Below are positions 1-7,035 of a stretch of DNA of 64,000 nt, in pieces. Source of the stretch: UMGS1491 sp944380925 (GTDB lineage: Bacteria > Bacillota > Clostridia > Oscillospirales > Acutalibacteraceae); assembly GCA_944380925.1 (NCBI GenBank), contig CALWJD010000002.1:62001-126000 (forward strand). Reading direction: 5' to 3'. The notes beneath the pieces were generated by a model. It searched no databases, was not told the DNA's origin, and saw only the letters and a program-made list of their open reading frames with translations. Position 1 is the stretch's first letter. The number at the start of each line of letters is the position of its first letter. Made by a program: the position numbers and the translations under genes.

Positions 1-182
1 AATTTTGTATCGTCCGAAAGCCCTGACATCCAATTATTACCGAGTATAGTCTGCTCTGCACAAACAGTTCCCGAAATGCCAAAAATAAAAAATAAATTTA
101 AAAAAGAGGACACAAGAATTTCTAAAAATAAAAGTATTTTAAAAGATAGTTTTTTTAAAAATTTAACGCTATTATCTAACAT
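1..182 (-). CDS. Partial secreted protein, possible PI-specific phospholipase C (N-terminus only)
   Basis: The gene starts with ATG at 182-180 behind a GGTGAGG-type ribosome binding site and runs off the left edge after 60 codons. Seen: a long hydrophobic Sec-type signal segment (about residues 8-40) ending near VCA, followed by the mature start EQTILGNNWMSGLSDDTK. The NNWMSGLSDDT stretch resembles the conserved beginning of bacterial phosphatidylinositol-specific phospholipase C (X family), where a WMxxLPDxT segment directly precedes the SIPGTHDS catalytic motif. That motif would lie just outside the window, so the assignment is inference from a short match. If correct, the protein would be secreted and cleave phosphatidylinositol or GPI anchors in host membranes. 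Alternatives are any other exported protein. Confidence 0.45.
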   Translation of the reverse strand, partial: MLDNSVKFLKKLSFKILLFLEILVSSFLNLFFIFGISGTVCAEQTILGNNWMSGLSDDTK

Positions 183-411
183 ATTATTCCACCTCACCTA
201 AAATATCATAGCTATATATTTATAATATCACGTGTAACGTATATATAAAAGCGCTAATCAAAATATTGTGCACTCTACACAATTTTGCTAATACTACACA
301 GCAACCTCACTCATAACGAGCTATCTGCATAGTATATATTGGAATAACAAAAAACAAAACACAAAAATTTGTTAAAAAGTAAATTTAAAATACAAGGAGA
401 GAAAATTAATA

Positions 412-612
412 ATGAATGAATTCATGACTCATATAATGGCTAAACAATATGGGATATCTGCACTGCCCAAAGACCCCGTTGTTGCTATGGCGTACATACC
501 CTATCAAGAACAAGAAAACATGTACAGCGCAGAACAAGGAATAAGCGAGGGCACAATGTTTCCCGAACTTAACAAACCATTTGAAGGAATGACGGTAGGT
601 GAAAACAAATGA
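412..612 (+). CDS. cotJA: Spore coat-associated protein CotJA
   Basis: This 66-residue protein has the CotJA pattern: a short acidic protein with an AMAYIPYQ segment and a C-terminal GTMFPELNKPF motif. CotJA belongs to the CotJ polypeptide set made in the mother cell and deposited in the spore coat together with CotJB and CotJC. The start is preceded by AAGGAGAG, nine or so bases upstream of ATG. The stop overlaps the ATG of cotJB by four bases (ATGA), so the pair is translationally coupled. It is the first gene of a three-gene operon whose presence indicates a sporulating organism. Confidence 0.92.
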   Translation: MNEFMTHIMAKQYGISALPKDPVVAMAYIPYQEQENMYSAEQGISEGTMFPELNKPFEGMTVGENK

Positions 613-869
613 GCGATCAAGAAATCATGTTAAAAAGAATATCTGCAATCGACTTTGCAATAGTCGAACTTAATTTATATATGGACACACACCCTTATGA
701 CCAAGAAGTGAACACAAAACTTAACGATTATAGAAATCAAAGTTCTGCTTTGAAAATCGAATATCAAGAAAAATACGGTCCTATTACTTCCGAAACAACT
801 GAGGATAACCGCTGGGGCTGGATAGCTGATCCATGGCCATGGAATAATGACGAGGAGGCAAACGCATAA
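609..869 (+). CDS. cotJB: Spore coat protein CotJB
   Basis: This 86-residue protein matches CotJB: an N-terminal helix beginning ISAIDFAIVELNLYMDTHP, a central HPYDQEVNTKLNDY segment, and an aromatic tail rich in W and P (WIADPWPW). In Bacillus and Clostridia CotJB is a coat component encoded between cotJA and cotJC and is needed for CotJ assembly. Its ATG overlaps the cotJA stop and its TAA stop shares a base with the cotJC ATG, which is tight translational coupling typical of this operon. Confidence 0.92.
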   Translation: MSDQEIMLKRISAIDFAIVELNLYMDTHPYDQEVNTKLNDYRNQSSALKIEYQEKYGPITSETTEDNRWGWIADPWPWNNDEEANA

Positions 870-1468
870 TGTGGGTATACGAAAAAAAATTACAATATCC
901 CGTAAATATCAAAAACACAAATCCGAAACTTGCAAAAATGATAATAACTCAATACGGCGGCCCCGATGGTGAGCTCGGCGCATCGCTTAGGTACTTAAGC
1001 CAAAGGTTTTCCATGCCGTATCCCGAACTCAAAGCCATACTTACAGACATCGGTACAGAAGAATTAGGACACTTAGAAATGATTGGCACGATAGTATATC
1101 AATTAACAAAAAACCTAACACCCGAAGAAATAGAAAAGCAAGGCTTTGGAGATTATTTTGTTGATCATACAACAGGTGTTTTCCCTACCTCAGCAAGCGG
1201 AACGCCTTACACTGCATCAAGCATGCAAGTCAAAGGCGACCCGATAACAGACCTGCACGAAGACTTAGCAGCAGAGCAAAAAGCAAGATCTACATATGAC
1301 AATATCCTAAGGTTTTGCGATGATCCGGACGTTAAAGATGCTATTAGATTTTTAAGAGCCAGAGAAGTTGTGCATTACCAGAGATTCGGCGAAGGACTCA
1401 GACTCTGCACCGATAAACTCGATAGCAAAAACTTCTATGAGTTTAACCCCGCTTTTGATAAAAAATAA
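869..1468 (+). CDS. cotJC: Manganese catalase family spore coat protein CotJC
   Basis: This 199-residue protein is a manganese-catalase fold member of the CotJC type. Seen: helices carrying the di-manganese ligand motifs EELGHLEMIG (about residues 65-75), EDLAAEQKAR (about 130-140) and REVVHYQRFGE (about 165-176). Family knowledge: CotJC sits in the spore coat and can dismutate hydrogen peroxide, protecting the spore from oxidants. It is the last gene of the cotJABC operon and is followed at once by a strong bidirectional hairpin terminator. Confidence 0.93.
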   Translation: MWVYEKKLQYPVNIKNTNPKLAKMIITQYGGPDGELGASLRYLSQRFSMPYPELKAILTDIGTEELGHLEMIGTIVYQLTKNLTPEEIEKQGFGDYFVDHTTGVFPTSASGTPYTASSMQVKGDPITDLHEDLAAEQKARSTYDNILRFCDDPDVKDAIRFLRAREVVHYQRFGEGLRLCTDKLDSKNFYEFNPAFDKK

Positions 1469-1477
1469 AAACATAAC

Positions 1478-1522
1478 AAAAAAGCAAGCATGGTATAAAT
1501 TAACCTCCCATACTTGCTTTTT
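1478..1522. terminator. Bidirectional intrinsic terminator between cotJC and the deformylase gene
   Basis: An A-tract leads into AAAAAGCAAG-C-ATGG, then a loop, then CCAT-A-CTTGCTTTTT, giving a long stem with an A-run on one side and a T-run on the other. It lies between convergent genes and can serve both. Confidence 0.8.
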
Positions 1523-1537
1523 ATTTAACTTCTTAAA

Positions 1538-2242
1538 TTAACAAAACAAAGACAAAACACCCTTACATGACAAAGACAATGCACAGTAACACAAACCACA
1601 TATAATTAAAATTAACACCAATGCTGCTCCAATGGTTACCCATCTTGCTATAGTTTCTATGGTTGCCATCTGATCAGCCGTGAAAATTCTTGTAGCCGAA
1701 TCCGTAAATAATTTACCACATAAATGATCATATTCATGGCATATACGGCAAGCCTCATCACCTGTGGCATCAATATCAAATTGCTTTCCAAACCTATCAA
1801 ACGCTGTCCCTTTTATATGGTTCGGCCGCTTAACTATTCCATGTAAATCAGGAACGGATAAACATCCTTCCATGGAATCCTGCGTGCCCTCTTTAAACGT
1901 TATTTCCGGATTAATGTACTCCGTTATTTTACCTTTATATTCAACCAAAAAAATCCTTAAACTCTTACCCACTTGCGGTGCTGCAATCCCCACGCCATCA
2001 TTCTTTTTCATTGTTAAGGCCATATCATCGAGTAAGTCTGCAAGCGTTTTATCAAATTTTTCAACTTTTTCGGCCTGTTTTCTAAGTATATTACCATTTT
2101 TAACATCGCCCTGTTTTACTATTTCCAGCACCTTCGGACTTGTGCTCGGAGTATTAGATTCCTCCTGCGCATGCGCACCGGTATAAAATACGGCAGTTAT
2201 TCCAAACAAAAACGCTAAAAATATAGAGAATAATTTTTTCAT
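1538..2242 (-). CDS. Exported, membrane-anchored peptide deformylase
   Basis: The 234-residue protein has all three peptide deformylase motifs: GVGIAAPQVG (residues 83-92), EGCLSVP (125-131, metal ligand Cys127) and CHEYDHLCG (168-176, ligands His169 and His173, catalytic Glu170). Unusually it begins with a clear Sec signal peptide (MKKLFSIFLAFLFGITAVFYTGAHA, cleavage near AHA/Q) and ends with a transmembrane helix at about 201-226. The start was set at ATG 2242 because GGAG precedes it and the signal peptide begins there; an upstream in-frame ATG lacks a good site. Housekeeping deformylase is cytosolic and acts on nascent chains at the ribosome, so this one should face outside. Its substrate is unknown; released N-formyl peptides would be one candidate (inference). 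Confidence 0.9.
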   Translation of the reverse strand: MKKLFSIFLAFLFGITAVFYTGAHAQEESNTPSTSPKVLEIVKQGDVKNGNILRKQAEKVEKFDKTLADLLDDMALTMKKNDGVGIAAPQVGKSLRIFLVEYKGKITEYINPEITFKEGTQDSMEGCLSVPDLHGIVKRPNHIKGTAFDRFGKQFDIDATGDEACRICHEYDHLCGKLFTDSATRIFTADQMATIETIARWVTIGAALVLILIICGLCYCALSLSCKGVLSLFC

Positions 2243-2275
2243 TATCGCTACTCCACATAATTTTATTTTGAATTG

Positions 2276-2304
2276 ATTATAACATTTTGCAAACAATAAA
2301 TCAA
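2276..2304 (-). promoter_or_regulatory. Sigma-A promoter of the exported deformylase
   Basis: Read on the minus strand: TTGATT, 17 bases, TATAAT, with TGT directly before the -10 box. It lies about 35 bases upstream of the deformylase start and back to back with the promoter of the divergent gene. Confidence 0.65.
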
Positions 2305-2323
2305 TATACAACATAATTGCTTG

Positions 2324-2352
2324 TTGCTTTTCTTTTGTTTTTTGGGTATAAT
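2324..2352 (+). promoter_or_regulatory. Sigma-A promoter of the double-glycine-leader protein
   Basis: TTGCTT, 17 bases, then a perfect TATAAT, about 30 bases upstream of the ATG at 2384. It is divergent from the deformylase promoter with about 20 bases between the two -35 boxes. Confidence 0.6.
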
Positions 2353-2383
2353 TTAACGCAATAATAATGGAAAGGTGATGCTA

Positions 2384-3061
2384 ATGCTTATGGATAAACA
2401 GATTGAAACGATATTTAAAAAAATATCAAATGATAGCAGTTTATTGGAAAAACTACTGAAGATCGATGATATCAACAAATTAGTAGATTTTTTCATCTCC
2501 TTGGGATGCGAAATGCCCAAAGACGAGTTAACCGAGTATTTGGGAAACATGTGCAAGAATATCCTTTCCGATAAAACCATGGAAAACATTGCAGGAGGAA
2601 AATCATTGACAAATCACAACTTATCAAAAATATTATCCACCTCTTTAGCCACCATATCCTTAGCAAACCCGATTATCAGTGCAGCGCCTCCCCCAAAAGC
2701 AACAAACCCAAAAGTACAAACACAAACGGAGGAAAACACCGAATCTAAAACCAATACAGCATTAAAACACGTTAAAAAGCACGCCGCCGAATATGCCATT
2801 GGCGCGGGTGTTACCATTGGAGGACTGGTTTGGGGCGCACATAAATTGTTGGGCGGGAGTAATCCCGGTGATACCACGGCTGACCGTCCGGGATCTGAAC
2901 CTGCCGATCCACAGGGCGATCTAACTCTTAATGAAAATGATCCAATTAACCCTAATGACCCCATCACACCTGTTAACCCCGAGGAATGTGTACGTGCTAT
3001 CTCACAAGCCCGATGGCTTACCGGTAACCAATGGTTCAATAAACCTGTGTGGCAATGTTGA
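2384..3061 (+). CDS. Nif11-like leader / double-glycine exported protein (N-terminal part)
   Basis: The start was placed at ATG 2384, six to seven bases after AAAGGTG; GTG 2375 and ATG 2378 sit inside that site. Residues 1-65 or so resemble the Nif11-like leader of ribosomal peptides and double-glycine substrates: an amphipathic helical region (IFKKISNDSSLLEKLLKI, then a second helix) ending LSDKTMENIAGGKSL, with the processing site after GG. A hydrophobic stretch follows (about 135-155), then a P/N/D-rich linker (NPNDPITPVNPEE). Such leaders are cut by C39-peptidase ABC transporters; none is seen in this window. The frame ends in a stop at 3061 while a long ORF continues in the +1 frame, so this is probably the front half of one gene of about 475 codons interrupted by a frameshift. 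Function of the cargo part is unknown. Confidence 0.6.
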   Translation: MLMDKQIETIFKKISNDSSLLEKLLKIDDINKLVDFFISLGCEMPKDELTEYLGNMCKNILSDKTMENIAGGKSLTNHNLSKILSTSLATISLANPIISAAPPPKATNPKVQTQTEENTESKTNTALKHVKKHAAEYAIGAGVTIGGLVWGAHKLLGGSNPGDTTADRPGSEPADPQGDLTLNENDPINPNDPITPVNPEECVRAISQARWLTGNQWFNKPVWQC

Positions 3062-3809
3062 TTTAAACGATTATTTAGACCACATAGATAACTATTCTCC
3101 ACCTAATGACGCAGATACTCGTGTAATAGGTACCGACGTACCCCGAATGACGGTGGTTGGCTGTAGCAGTGAACTCTCTCCGGGAGTACCAAACCCACAA
3201 AGAGCATCAGTAAATAGCCAACTAACCAGGATACTTAGTATGTATCACGGTCAACAGGGGCACTGCCACTTCCGCCAACAGCATGGTAGGCTTTTAGAAA
3301 TAATCTATGGTAAATTTGTGTTAAGCCGTAGCGAAAATCGCGATCGTCCTCTCTCACTTTATGATGAAGCGAAAGTTTATTTTATTTATTCTAAATTTAT
3401 AGAACTGTTCGAATCCTTCAATGGTAAATATGGAGACAGATCGGTAACTTTATGTCAGTATTACGCAGAAAGATTCAGACGAGCGTGTGTGGGTAATTTT
3501 GATTTTTGCCGTCTAATTGGTATAAATTCCTTTAACGTTAGTTTTCTATACTATGGCATATTCCTTGCTGCGGGAGATAACATTTTTCTCGGTATTAAAG
3601 AAAACTCCAAAAAAAATGAAGCTGTGTTTAAAATTTGGGATTTTATACTATCAAATAATGATTTTTTGCGCCCGGACCGCACCGGCTTTGTTATCAAGCC
3701 AACACTCTATGCGTTAAATGACATTCTGCTTTCGCACTTACATTTGTACTATAAAGATAACCCCAATGCAACATGGTGCCAAGGACTGCGCGAGTTACCA
3801 AATCCGTAA
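2931..3809 (+). CDS. C-terminal continuation of the double-glycine-leader protein in the +1 frame
   Basis: This frame is open from 2925 and gives 292 residues from the first ATG, but that ATG has no convincing ribosome binding site and the first 30-40 residues look out of frame. The convincing protein begins around INLCGNVDLNDYLDHIDNY, close to where the upstream frame stops. A single one-base shift between 2925 and 3061 would fuse the two. The rest is a mostly helical, aromatic- and Cys-containing domain (for example SLYDEAKVYFIYSKFIELF and NSFNVSFLYYGIFLAAGDN) that I do not recognise. It may be the secreted effector part of the upstream leader. A pseudogene, a sequencing error or programmed frameshifting are all possible. 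Confidence 0.5.
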   Translation: MKMIQLTLMTPSHLLTPRNVYVLSHKPDGLPVTNGSINLCGNVDLNDYLDHIDNYSPPNDADTRVIGTDVPRMTVVGCSSELSPGVPNPQRASVNSQLTRILSMYHGQQGHCHFRQQHGRLLEIIYGKFVLSRSENRDRPLSLYDEAKVYFIYSKFIELFESFNGKYGDRSVTLCQYYAERFRRACVGNFDFCRLIGINSFNVSFLYYGIFLAAGDNIFLGIKENSKKNEAVFKIWDFILSNNDFLRPDRTGFVIKPTLYALNDILLSHLHLYYKDNPNATWCQGLRELPNP

Positions 3810-3910
3810 AAAGCTGTTTAAAACTACATGTTTATAACCTAAAACGGACAATCCTAAGCCTCGCAGGCATTTCTAATAAACAAAGCTTTAGAATAACCAT
3901 AAAAAAATAT

Positions 3911-3936
3911 AGCCACGCAAAATTGCGTGGCTTTTT
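3911..3936 (+). terminator. Intrinsic terminator after the double-glycine-leader locus
   Basis: AGCCACGC, a short AT loop, GCGTGGCT, then TTTTT: an eight-base GC-rich stem with a T-run. It lies between convergent genes and is preceded by an A-run, so it may act in both directions. Confidence 0.85.
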
Positions 3937-3993
3937 ATAACCTAAGAATAATATATTAATAATTTTTTACGAAATCTATACCTAATGAGCAGG

Positions 3994-5049
3994 CTATAGT
4001 GTGTTAAGCAAGTCTCTCATCGCTTGATTTTCTCCCGCAGCACGTAGGGCGGCTTTCTTCTCGGGTTGAGTAATTTGATTATTTTTCGCACAATTTATCA
4101 ATTGAAGCACTATATCAAGTCTACCTTTACCCGCTGCCAAAACAAGCGGTGTACGGCCCTGTGTATCGGTTTTGGTCACATTTGCGCCTGCACGTATCAG
4201 TGTTCTTGCATATTTTGCATCTATCTCAGAAATCTGGGGACGAGTTAAAATTTCGACTAAACGATTACCCGCAGTACCAGTCTGAGATCCATTAAATCGG
4301 AATCTCCGATTTACAAGTAATGCAAAAATATCGTTTCTCGCCTGGAAACTCGATGCATTGCATTTAGCCGGATCACGGTAGTCAATGCGATATTCCGCCT
4401 CTTTCCAAACATTTACAAGATCAGGTCTTTCCCAACCATGAACGTTTACATCAGCGTGATGCTCTAGTAAAGCACCTACGGTAGCAGGAGTGCAATACCT
4501 ACACGCATACAACAATGGCGTCATTCCGCATCCATAGGGTTCCCGCACATTTATAACATCAAGATTATTATCACCAATAACATCAAGATTATTATTACCA
4601 ATAACCTCTAATAACTTAATAACAAGATCGTCCTGCCCGTACTTAGTAGCATACAATAAAGAATATGCGTAATTTTGTTCGTCATGCTTCTTTATAACTC
4701 GCTCGACAAACTCTATTGTTCCCGGATCCGGCTTGTCATCTTTAAACAACTCGTATCCGGTAAAAACCAAAACGCCTGCTCCTGCAACAGTCCATATCGG
4801 ATGCCTCAGAACCCAGTTTTTTTGTCTAGGTCTTATTCTACGTACGGGAAGCTTCTTTTTTGTAATAACATTTTCGCTTCCTGAATTATTTTCCACAGAA
4901 GGCTGAGATTGCGAATTTTCCGAAGAAGATTGCAGTTGCAAAGAATTTTCTTCTGCAGAAGCCATATGAAATGAGGAACTGCCCAACAATACGGAAACCG
5001 CTAAAAATACAGCCAAGAACTTGTTATACCTTTTTACCATATCAAACAT
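3994..5049 (-). CDS. Exported ankyrin-repeat protein
   Basis: The start at ATG 5049 was chosen because AGGGAG lies about nine bases upstream and a signal peptide begins there (YNKFLAVFLAVSVLLGSSS, ending HMASAEE). A Gln/Ser/Asn-rich linker follows, then a basic stretch and a second hydrophobic helix (HPIWTVAGAGVLVFTGYEL, about residues 80-100). The C-terminal two thirds hold ankyrin repeats. Clear ones are GCGMTPLLYACRYCTPATVG with ALLEHHADVNVHG, and LIRAGANVTKTDTQGRTPLV with LAAGKGRLDIVLQLI. Ankyrin repeats mediate protein-protein contacts and are enriched among exported proteins of host-associated bacteria. The domain would lie outside the cytoplasm or at the cell surface. A 24-bp in-frame duplication lies between two repeats. 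The binding partner cannot be predicted. Confidence 0.85.
   Translation of the reverse strand: MFDMVKRYNKFLAVFLAVSVLLGSSSFHMASAEENSLQLQSSSENSQSQPSVENNSGSENVITKKKLPVRRIRPRQKNWVLRHPIWTVAGAGVLVFTGYELFKDDKPDPGTIEFVERVIKKHDEQNYAYSLLYATKYGQDDLVIKLLEVIGNNNLDVIGDNNLDVINVREPYGCGMTPLLYACRYCTPATVGALLEHHADVNVHGWERPDLVNVWKEAEYRIDYRDPAKCNASSFQARNDIFALLVNRRFRFNGSQTGTAGNRLVEILTRPQISEIDAKYARTLIRAGANVTKTDTQGRTPLVLAAGKGRLDIVLQLINCAKNNQITQPEKKAALRAAGENQAMRDLLNTL
4553..4600. repeat. 24-bp tandem duplication inside the ankyrin gene
   Basis: Two adjacent 24-bp units starting ATAACATCAAGATTATTA differ at a single base and encode a repeated GNNNLDVI / GDNNLDVI peptide in frame. A third partial copy (ATAACCTC) follows. 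It looks like recent slippage that lengthens an inter-repeat loop. Confidence 0.8.
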
Positions 5050-5082
5050 CCGTGATATCTCCCTAATTATAATTATGTGTTT

Positions 5083-5111
5083 ATTGTAACACATTTAAAA
5101 CATTTTGTCAA
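5083..5111 (-). promoter_or_regulatory. Sigma-A promoter of the ankyrin gene
   Basis: On the minus strand: TTGACA, 17 bases, TACAAT, with TGTG-T before the -10. It lies about 35 bases upstream of the ATG at 5049. The box is almost the same as that of the rpsL operon, so strong constitutive expression is likely. Confidence 0.8.
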
Positions 5112-5225
5112 CACAACAATTATATACCATTAAACAAATTGCCACTCTGTTCCGAGCAAATAAACATTATTTTATATTTTGAGTTTGTAAATATATTTCT
5201 GGTCAAATTTTCATTTTTCAAACAT

Positions 5226-5260
5226 AAAAAGTCCGCTTGCAAAAGCAAGCAGATTTTTTT
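5226..5260. terminator. Terminator of the str operon downstream of tuf
   Basis: An A-run, a CCGCTTGC stem arm, the loop AAAA, GCAAGCAG, then a T-run. On the minus strand it reads stem then CTTTTTATG directly after the tuf stop. It can work bidirectionally. Confidence 0.75.
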
Positions 5261-5282
5261 AAAACTTATTAAACAGCTAAAA

Positions 5283-6485
5283 TTAGCCTAAAATTTCGGT
5301 TACAACGCCGGATCCTACTGTACGTCCGCCTTCACGAATTGCGAAGCGTAATCCTTCTTCAATTGCGATAGGAGTAATGAGTTCAACATCCATAACAACG
5401 TTATCGCCGGGCATACACATTTCGGTTCCTTCAGGAAGCGAAATTACACCGGTAACGTCAGTTGTTCTGAAGTAGAACTGAGGACGATAGTTGTTAAAGA
5501 ACGGAGTATGACGTCCGCCTTCGTCCTTAGTAAGAACATAAACTTGACCTCTGAATTTGGTATGAGGATTGATTGTTCCGGGTTTTGCAAGAACTTGACC
5601 GCGTTGAATTTCTTCTCTTTGTACACCACGTAGAAGTACACCAACGTTATCTCCTGCCTCAGCGTAATCAAGAAGTTTTCTGAACATTTCGATACCGGTT
5701 ACAACAACCTTGCGGCGTTCTTCGGTAAGTCCAACGAGTTCAACTTCTTCATTCATCTTGAGTTGACCACGTTCTACTCTTCCCGTTGCAACTGTTCCAC
5801 GTCCTGTAATTGTAAAGACGTCTTCAACAGGCATTAAGAAAGGTTGATCTGATTTTCTTTCAGGTGTTGGAACGAATTCATCAACAGCCTTCATTAAATC
5901 GTGAATGCATTTGTATTCAGGTGCATTAGGATCTTTGGAATCGCATTCAAGAACTTTGAGTGCAGAACCCTTAATGATTGGGGTTTCGTCACCCGGGAAT
6001 CCGTATTCTGTTAAGAGGTCACGGACTTCCATTTCAACTAAGTCGAGCAATTCTTCATCGTCGACTTGGTCAACTTTGTTAAGAAATACTACGATGCTCG
6101 GAACACCAACCTGACGTGCAAGCAAGATGTGCTCACGGGTTTGTGGCATAGGACCGTCTGCAGCTGAAACTACCAAAATAGCTCCGTCCATTTGCGCAGC
6201 ACCGGTGATCATGTTTTTAACATAGTCAGCGTGGCCTGGGCAGTCAACGTGGGCATAGTGGCGTGCTTCTGTTTGATACTCAACGTGTGAAGTGTTGATT
6301 GTAATTCCGCGTTCTCTTTCTTCAGGAGCTTTATCGATGTTTGAATAATCAACAAAGTCTGCTGAACCGCCAAGGTTTAATACCTTTGTAATAGCAGCGG
6401 TAAGAGTTGTTTTACCGTGGTCAACGTGACCAATGGTACCAATGTTTACGTGTGGCTTATTTCTTTCAAATTTTGCTTTTGCCAT
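5283..6485 (-). CDS. tuf: Translation elongation factor Tu
   Basis: This 400-residue protein is a full-length EF-Tu, the GTPase that delivers aminoacyl-tRNA to the ribosome. Seen: the GTP-binding motifs GHVDHGKT near residue 19, DCPGH near 81 and NKVD near 136, followed by the beta-barrel domains 2 and 3 with GRGTVATGRVERG. Its start is ATG 6485 behind GGGAGGAAAAT. It is the last gene of the rpsL-rpsG-fusA-tuf block, but a small double-glycine-leader gene separates it from fusA. A hairpin terminator follows. Confidence 0.98.
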   Translation of the reverse strand: MAKAKFERNKPHVNIGTIGHVDHGKTTLTAAITKVLNLGGSADFVDYSNIDKAPEERERGITINTSHVEYQTEARHYAHVDCPGHADYVKNMITGAAQMDGAILVVSAADGPMPQTREHILLARQVGVPSIVVFLNKVDQVDDEELLDLVEMEVRDLLTEYGFPGDETPIIKGSALKVLECDSKDPNAPEYKCIHDLMKAVDEFVPTPERKSDQPFLMPVEDVFTITGRGTVATGRVERGQLKMNEEVELVGLTEERRKVVVTGIEMFRKLLDYAEAGDNVGVLLRGVQREEIQRGQVLAKPGTINPHTKFRGQVYVLTKDEGGRHTPFFNNYRPQFYFRTTDVTGVISLPEGTEMCMPGDNVVMDVELITPIAIEEGLRFAIREGGRTVGSGVVTEILG

Positions 6486-6582
6486 TTTAATTTTCCTCCC
6501 TCAATTTTTAAGCTTATTACAGCTATATAGAATTCTATCAGTTATAAAACTAAAAATCAACTGAAATGTTAACTAATCTTTT

Positions 6583-6936
6583 TTACTCTATCTTTTGCCG
6601 CCATCCATACCAAATTTCTCCGGTAGTTTCATTCATGGATTTTTTATACTTTTCATAGTGATTTTCATAACCGGGTGCTATCGTAGCTTTACCGCTATTT
6701 AGCAATTTTTCGGCACATTCGGTGCAAATGTATGAATCCTCTGTGGCGCCATTTTTGCGAAGACGAATAACGCCTTTTCCGCCCGGCATTTCTTTTCCGC
6801 AATCCTCACATTTGGGGCGCCAGATGCCACCGGGTCCGCCTACCAATACACCGGGTGTGCCTGTTTTCAGCGATTTTCCGCCGGAAACATTTTGGGCATC
6901 TTCAGGACTCAAATTAAATATTTCTTTCTCACTCAT
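6583..6936 (-). CDS. Small double-glycine-leader protein with a four-cysteine zinc-ribbon-like motif
   Basis: This 117-residue protein starts at ATG 6936 with GGAGG seven to eight bases upstream. Seen: a short leader MSEKEIFNLSPEDAQNVSGG with the processing motif NVSGG followed by KSL, then a Gly/Pro-rich linker. A domain with paired cysteines, CEDC (about residue 42) and CTEC (about 72), could bind zinc, followed by an aromatic C-terminal tail. The leader shape and the GGKSL after the double glycine match the larger protein encoded at 2384, which suggests a shared export route through a C39-peptidase transporter. Its position inside the str operon is odd; it would be transcribed with fusA and tuf. 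The molecular role is unknown; a bacteriocin-like or signalling product are alternatives. Confidence 0.7.
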   Translation of the reverse strand: MSEKEIFNLSPEDAQNVSGGKSLKTGTPGVLVGGPGGIWRPKCEDCGKEMPGGKGVIRLRKNGATEDSYICTECAEKLLNSGKATIAPGYENHYEKYKKSMNETTGEIWYGWRQKIE

Positions 6937-7035
6937 AGCTTAAACCTCCGTTTTTATATTTTCACAATAAAAATCAAAAATCTAACTCTATAGGCTAACA
7001 ATAAAAATATTCTCAAATTCAAGATAAAAACAAGA

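Noticed and set aside
265..283. Inverted repeat ATTGTG-N7-CACAAT upstream of cotJABC
   Set aside because: Arms are only six bases and AT-rich, with no matched regulator or clear promoter nearby; not strong enough to call an operator.
331..350. CATAGTATAT as a sigma-E -10 box for cotJABC
   Set aside because: No convincing -35 partner at proper spacing; cotJ expression by sigma-E is plausible but not shown.
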